This document shows, one piece after another, positions 5,236-8,881 of a stretch of 8,881 nt of DNA. The stretch covers positions 1 to 8,881 of the forward strand of contig JAGACI010000271.1 of assembly GCA_017614185.1 (NCBI GenBank), given 5' to 3'. The translations under genes were made by a program, and so were the position numbers. Under the pieces are notes generated by a model. The model did not search any database. It was not told where the DNA came from and saw nothing but the letters and a program-made list of their open reading frames with translations. Origin of the DNA: Lachnospiraceae bacterium (lineage in GTDB: Bacteria; Bacillota_A; Clostridia; Lachnospirales; Lachnospiraceae). The number at the start of each line of letters is the position of its first letter. Position 1 is the first letter of the stretch.

Positions 5236-6705
5236 ATGATGACACATTCAATTAAAAGACAGTTTGCAGGTATATTTATAGGGTTGATGTTTGGCACAGT
5301 TTTATTGTGCTTTATCATCAACTCTTTTTATCTTGAAAAATACTATAAATCAGAGAAGATAGAAGCTTTGCACAAAGCCTATGATTCCCTTAAGGAAGCC
5401 GGAGCGAAGGGTAACCTTGAAACTGAGGACTTTGGAAGGGAACTTAACAATATCTGTATTAAGTACAACCTCTCTTTGCTTGTTATGGACATGAACTCCC
5501 AGATAACCATATGCGTCGGTGAAGAAAGAGAGTTTATGCAGGCTGCTTTGTATCAGAGCATTTTTAGCAAGAATAAGTACAATGAAGAGATAGAGACTTT
5601 TGAGAACGATGATAAGAGTGAGTACTATATCATGCAAAACGTGCCCGATGAAAGGACGGATTTAAATTACCTTCAGATGTGGGGCATGTTCGATGCGGAT
5701 CACTTCTTTATGCTAAGGTGTTCTGTTGAGAGTATTAAAGAGAGCGCAAGCATAGCAAACAGGTTCCTTGCATTTACGGGCCTTCTTGCGGCAATACTTG
5801 GCGGAATCATCATATACTTTATATCCGGAAGAATTACCAATCCCATAAGGGAACTTACTGAGATTTCTGAGAGAATGACAAACCTTGACTTTGATGTCAA
5901 GTATCATGGCAAGTCGAAAAATGAAATTGCCGTTCTTGGCGATAATATCAATAAGCTTTCGGGAACCCTTGAGAAAACCATATCCGAACTAAAGAAGGAT
6001 ATTGAGCAAAAAGAAAAGATAGATGAGATGCGAAGAGAGTTTCTCTCGAATGTTACGCATGAACTTAAGACTCCCATCGCGCTTATCCAGGGTTATGCAG
6101 AGGGGCTTAAAGAGAACGTCAATGATGATGAAGAAAGCAGAAATACATATTGCGACGTAATTATTGACGAGTCAGCCAAGATGAACAATATGGTTAAGAA
6201 GCTTCTAAACTTAAACGAGCTTGAAAACGGTGAAAATGTCGTTTCCAACGTTGAATTCGATTTTTCTGAGCTTGTAAGGAATTATCTTTCGAAGGCTGAA
6301 ATCATAATAGAGCAAAGCGGTGCTTCGGTAATTAACAACTGCCCTGAGGGTATGAAGGTATCCGCAGATGAGTTCCTTACAGAAGAGGTTTTGCAGAATT
6401 ACTTTACCAACGCAATTAATCACGTAAAATATGACAAAAAGATTGAGATTAAGTGCGTTAAGAAGGATAATGGTGATGTAAGAGTGTCGGTTGTAAACTC
6501 CGGTGATCCCATACCCGAGGATTCTCTCCCCCATATCTGGGAGAAATTCTATAAGGTTGATAAGGCGAGAACCAGAGAGTATGGCGGAAGCGGCGTAGGC
6601 CTTTCGATTGTTAAGGCGGTCATGGAAGCCATGGGAAAGGATTATGGTGTAATCAATTATGAGAACGCGGTAGAGTTTTATTTTGACTTAACAGGAATAG
6701 ATTAA
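5236..6705 (+). CDS. HAMP-domain sensor histidine kinase, likely partner of the OmpR regulator
   Basis: A 489-residue membrane kinase. Membrane helix 1 spans about 11-31; an external domain (32-174) of PDC/PAS-like character follows; helix 2 spans about 176-197; HAMP about 198-250; then a coiled stretch and HisKA with phospho-acceptor His275 in SNVTHELKTP. The ATPase domain has an N-box with Asn388/Asn392, a G1 box NSGDPIP (421-427) with Asn instead of Asp as in many VanS-like kinases, the F-box FYKVDKAR and the G2 box GGSGVGLSIVK (450-460). The external domain holds Cys74, Cys93 and Cys162. Two ATGs are adjacent: AGAGG (5227-5231) is 4 bases from the first and 7 from the second (5239), so the true start may be 5239. 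This kinase type normally sits directly beside an OmpR regulator; here the regulator is at 2277-2951. The 57-base upstream gap has no convincing promoter, so readthrough from the CDF unit is likely. Confidence 0.95.
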   Translation: MMTHSIKRQFAGIFIGLMFGTVLLCFIINSFYLEKYYKSEKIEALHKAYDSLKEAGAKGNLETEDFGRELNNICIKYNLSLLVMDMNSQITICVGEEREFMQAALYQSIFSKNKYNEEIETFENDDKSEYYIMQNVPDERTDLNYLQMWGMFDADHFFMLRCSVESIKESASIANRFLAFTGLLAAILGGIIIYFISGRITNPIRELTEISERMTNLDFDVKYHGKSKNEIAVLGDNINKLSGTLEKTISELKKDIEQKEKIDEMRREFLSNVTHELKTPIALIQGYAEGLKENVNDDEESRNTYCDVIIDESAKMNNMVKKLLNLNELENGENVVSNVEFDFSELVRNYLSKAEIIIEQSGASVINNCPEGMKVSADEFLTEEVLQNYFTNAINHVKYDKKIEIKCVKKDNGDVRVSVVNSGDPIPEDSLPHIWEKFYKVDKARTREYGGSGVGLSIVKAVMEAMGKDYGVINYENAVEFYFDLTGID

Positions 6706-6727
6706 TACGGAAGGAAAAGAATTTAAT

Positions 6728-8002
6728 TTGATAGAGAATGATATTAAAGACATCGAAAAGGTTGTTCTTGTCGGTGTAGATACAGGTGAGGATATTAACT
6801 TCGACTCTTCTTTGGAAGAACTTGAGGATCTGGCCAAAGCCTGTGAGATGGAACCTATGGGTGTTGTAACCCAGGCTCTTCCCGAAGCAAACAAGGCTAC
6901 CTGCCTTGGAGCGGGAAAGGTTTCATTCTTAAAAGACTTTGTCAGGGACATGGAAGCCTCAACTGTTATTTTTGACAATACATTGAGCCCTATGCAGATG
7001 AAGAATCTTCAGGATGAACTTGAGTGTGCCGTCATGGACAGAACAGGTCTGATTCTTGAGATATTCAACAGAAGGGCGAAAAGCAGAGAAGCCAAGATAC
7101 AGGTTGAAAGTGCAAGACTTAAATATATGCTTCCGAGACTTGTCGGAATGAGAAGAAATCTCGGAAGACAGGGCGGCGGCTCAGGCAGCTTAAGTAACAA
7201 GGGTGCCGGTGAGAAAAAGCTTGAACTCGACAGACGTGCAATTGAGCACAGAATATCTGTACTCAGAAAAGAGCTTACTCAAATATCCAAGGATAAGGAC
7301 AATCAGAGAAAGAAAAGAATTAACCAAAGTATCAGACAGGTGGCTTTGGTCGGATATACCAACGCAGGTAAATCTACTATATTAAATGGGCTTGTGGAAC
7401 TTTGCAGTGAGGCGGAGGAGAAGAAGGTTTTTGAAAAGGATATGCTTTTTGCAACCCTTGATACCTCCGTAAGAAGGATAGATATAAAAGATAAGGAATC
7501 ATTTTTCTTATCGGATACGGTCGGATTTATCCATAAACTCCCACATGGCCTTGTTGAAGCATTCAAGTCAACATTGTCGGAAGCGCTGCAGGCTGATTTG
7601 CTTTTGCATGTGGTAGACTTTTCCGATGAGAACTTCAAACAGCACATCAGGGTTACCAACGAAACACTTAATGAAATAGGTGCGGGTGGTATTCCTACTA
7701 TATATATTTATAATAAGTGCGATAAGAAGTCGGGAGTTTATCATGACGGCGACGGAGCCTTATATATAAGCGCCAAGAACAAAGATGACCTTTTAAGGCT
7801 TACGGATATGATATGCAAAAAGCTCTATGCCGACTATGAAGAGTGTACATTTAAACTTCCATATTCAGAGGGCGGTGCGGTTAATGCACTCAGAAGTAAC
7901 GGAAAGATTATCAACCTTGATTATCTTGACGACTATATTGAAGTGAAAGCCAACTGCTCCGAATCGGAGAAAAAGAGATACGCTGCATTTCTTGTGACCT
8001 AA
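6728..8002 (+). CDS. hflX: HflX ribosome-associated GTPase
   Basis: The 424-residue protein matches HflX over its full length. The N-terminal nucleotide-binding-like domain (about 10-115) carries the CLGAGKV region and the DRTGLILEIF segment. A helical linker (about 120-200) includes the Gly-rich loop GRQGGGSGSLSNKGAGEKK (146-164). The G domain has G1 GYTNAGKS (209-216), G2 Thr near 243, G3 DTVG (263-266), G4 NKCD (329-332) and G5 SAK (348-350). HflX binds the 50S subunit and splits stalled or heat-stressed ribosomes, so it is cytoplasmic. The start is TTG at 6728: no in-frame ATG or GTG occurs until well inside the domain. GGAAGGA (6709-6715) is 12 bases upstream, a long spacing that suggests modest translation. 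It follows the kinase by 22 bases with no terminator or promoter visible, so it is probably co-transcribed. Confidence 0.95.
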   Translation: MIENDIKDIEKVVLVGVDTGEDINFDSSLEELEDLAKACEMEPMGVVTQALPEANKATCLGAGKVSFLKDFVRDMEASTVIFDNTLSPMQMKNLQDELECAVMDRTGLILEIFNRRAKSREAKIQVESARLKYMLPRLVGMRRNLGRQGGGSGSLSNKGAGEKKLELDRRAIEHRISVLRKELTQISKDKDNQRKKRINQSIRQVALVGYTNAGKSTILNGLVELCSEAEEKKVFEKDMLFATLDTSVRRIDIKDKESFFLSDTVGFIHKLPHGLVEAFKSTLSEALQADLLLHVVDFSDENFKQHIRVTNETLNEIGAGGIPTIYIYNKCDKKSGVYHDGDGALYISAKNKDDLLRLTDMICKKLYADYEECTFKLPYSEGGAVNALRSNGKIINLDYLDDYIEVKANCSESEKKRYAAFLVT

Positions 8003-8034
8003 CTTTTGTTATGATATACTTTATGTGTTATAAA
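7992..8034 (+). promoter_or_regulatory. Two overlapping candidate promoters for the lipoprotein gene
   Basis: Pair one: TTGTGA (7992-7997) with TATACT (8015-8020) at 17 bases. Pair two: TTGTTA (8006-8011) with TATAAA (8029-8034), also at 17 bases. Both -10 boxes are preceded by TGn (8012-8014 and 8026-8028), the extended -10 motif. The first overlaps the end of hflX. Either could serve the gene at 8058; I cannot tell which is used. Confidence 0.5.
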
Positions 8035-8057
8035 ATCTTTTAAATCGAGGACAAAAG

Positions 8058-8840
8058 ATGATTAACAAACACAGAATCTACGTTCCCATACTTGGAATTG
8101 TTCTTTCGGCATCATTTATGCTTTCAGGCTGTGATCTGGATCCCGTACCTGAACTTACGGAAGGTGAGAGAGACCAGGTAGCCGAATATGCGGTAGGTAT
8201 GCTTATGAAGTATGACCTTCACCATAAGACCAGACTTCTTGATGAGAAGGAGCTGGAGGTCGAACTTGAAAGACTCAGAACTCTTGCAGACAACAAGGTC
8301 AATGCCGAAGTTTATGCAAGAAGAAACAAGGAAGCAACGAAGCAGGAAAGAGAACAGAAGAAGCAGGATCTCGAGAATACCCCTACGGTTGATTCATCAG
8401 GAAGAACAACTGCTCCGGAATATATAGAAGATTTCCTTGGACTTGACGGATTCAGTTTCAGATATGCCGGATTTGAAATTCATCCGGATTACTATCCTGA
8501 GAGCGGTGAGAATCTTTATTTCTCAGTGCCGGCGGCAGATGGCAAAGACATAATGGTATTAAACTTTGTCGTAACCAACACATCCGGCGAGACTATGAAT
8601 CTTGATATGCCTTCAACCAATGCATCCTTTATCGTTAAGATAAACGGAGAGAAGACAAAGTTCGCAGAGCTGTCACTTCTTGATAATGATCTGGCCATGT
8701 GCAACACTACTTTAGCCGGCGGTGAATCCAAGACAATGGTTCTCCTGGTACAAGTTGACGAAGATTTATCGGCCAATATCACATCTGTAGAGGTTTCAAT
8801 ACAAAGTGATTCAAAAATTGCGACAATTCAGATGAATTAG
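8058..8840 (+). CDS. Lipoprotein with coiled-coil segment and DUF4352-like C-terminal domain
   Basis: This 260-residue protein begins with a lipoprotein signal: basic NKHR, a hydrophobic core and the lipobox LSGC, with Cys25 the expected lipid-modified first residue after signal peptidase II cleavage. It should be anchored to the outer face of the membrane. Residues about 32-105 are charged and helical, probably coiled coil, rich in Glu, Lys and Arg. A Thr/Ser/Pro-containing linker (107-120) leads to a C-terminal beta-rich domain (about 130-260). The pattern VLNFVVTNTSGETMNL followed later by LAGGESKTMVLLVQV resembles the extracellular immunoglobulin-like DUF4352 group, in which a conserved N-t-g strand precedes a G-E/S-turn; this match is from memory of the pattern. 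GAGG (8047-8050) is 7 bases before the ATG. No enzyme motif is visible. Function is unknown; related domains occur in many small Clostridia lipoproteins. Confidence 0.88.
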   Translation: MINKHRIYVPILGIVLSASFMLSGCDLDPVPELTEGERDQVAEYAVGMLMKYDLHHKTRLLDEKELEVELERLRTLADNKVNAEVYARRNKEATKQEREQKKQDLENTPTVDSSGRTTAPEYIEDFLGLDGFSFRYAGFEIHPDYYPESGENLYFSVPAADGKDIMVLNFVVTNTSGETMNLDMPSTNASFIVKINGEKTKFAELSLLDNDLAMCNTTLAGGESKTMVLLVQVDEDLSANITSVEVSIQSDSKIATIQMN

Positions 8841-8881
8841 TTTCGTAATTTGTCATTTTGAACACACAATTAAAACATCTC

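Noticed and set aside
6473..6540. Degenerate ATP-binding G1 box in the kinase (NSGDPIP rather than DxGxG)
   Set aside because: This variant is common in VanS-like HAMP kinases and the other boxes are intact, so it is not evidence of a pseudokinase.
8841..8881. Terminator after the lipoprotein gene
   Set aside because: The last 41 bases are AT-rich but show no stem followed by a T-run; a terminator may lie beyond the window.

Overview
The window looks like a chromosomal segment of a low-to-moderate G+C Firmicute, most likely a Clostridia member close to Lachnospiraceae (Butyrivibrio/Roseburia-like). This is inferred from the purine-rich AGGAGG-type ribosome binding sites, the moderate G+C, a TTG start, and the protein families: a PDC/PAS-like HAMP histidine kinase of a type common in Clostridia, a CDF transporter with an extended C-terminus, and small lipoproteins with a DUF4352-like domain. 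Ten genes, all on the + strand, fill nearly the whole window. No intergenic gap exceeds 100 bases. I see no RNA genes, CRISPR arrays or insertion sequences.

Layout. (1) 1-1655: the 3' part of a hybrid sensor kinase (HisKA, HATPase, receiver), followed by a stand-alone CheY-like receiver with its own promoter and a GC-rich terminator. The promoter spacer carries a 17-bp perfect palindrome. (2) 1710-2951: an unrecognised single-pass membrane protein starting only 21 bases after the terminator stem, then an OmpR/PhoB-type response regulator. (3) 2948-5178: a compact unit starting from a promoter that overlaps the regulator's stop codon. It holds a cysteine glutathione/thioredoxin peroxidase, an OhrR-type MarR repressor with the diagnostic Cys15/Tyr29/Tyr40, and a CDF metal exporter with an Asn/Asp + Glu/Asp metal site and a doubled C-terminal domain. 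(4) 5236-6705: a membrane sensor kinase, the natural partner type for the regulator at 2277-2951. (5) 6728-8002: the ribosome-associated GTPase HflX, with a TTG start. (6) 8058-8840: a lipoprotein with a DUF4352-like C-terminal domain and its own promoter region.

How it may fit together. The most distinctive feature is that a peroxide-detoxification, peroxide-sensing and metal-export cassette sits between an OmpR-type regulator and a HAMP kinase, which would normally be neighbours. A plausible reading is an oxidative/metal stress neighbourhood: OhrR senses organic peroxide through Cys15 and controls the peroxidase-ohrR-exporter unit, while the flanking two-component pair senses an envelope signal. 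HflX, a stress-linked ribosome rescue factor, follows the kinase without an evident promoter. The individual families are all known. What may be new is the arrangement and its regulation, and I do not claim a proven new system.
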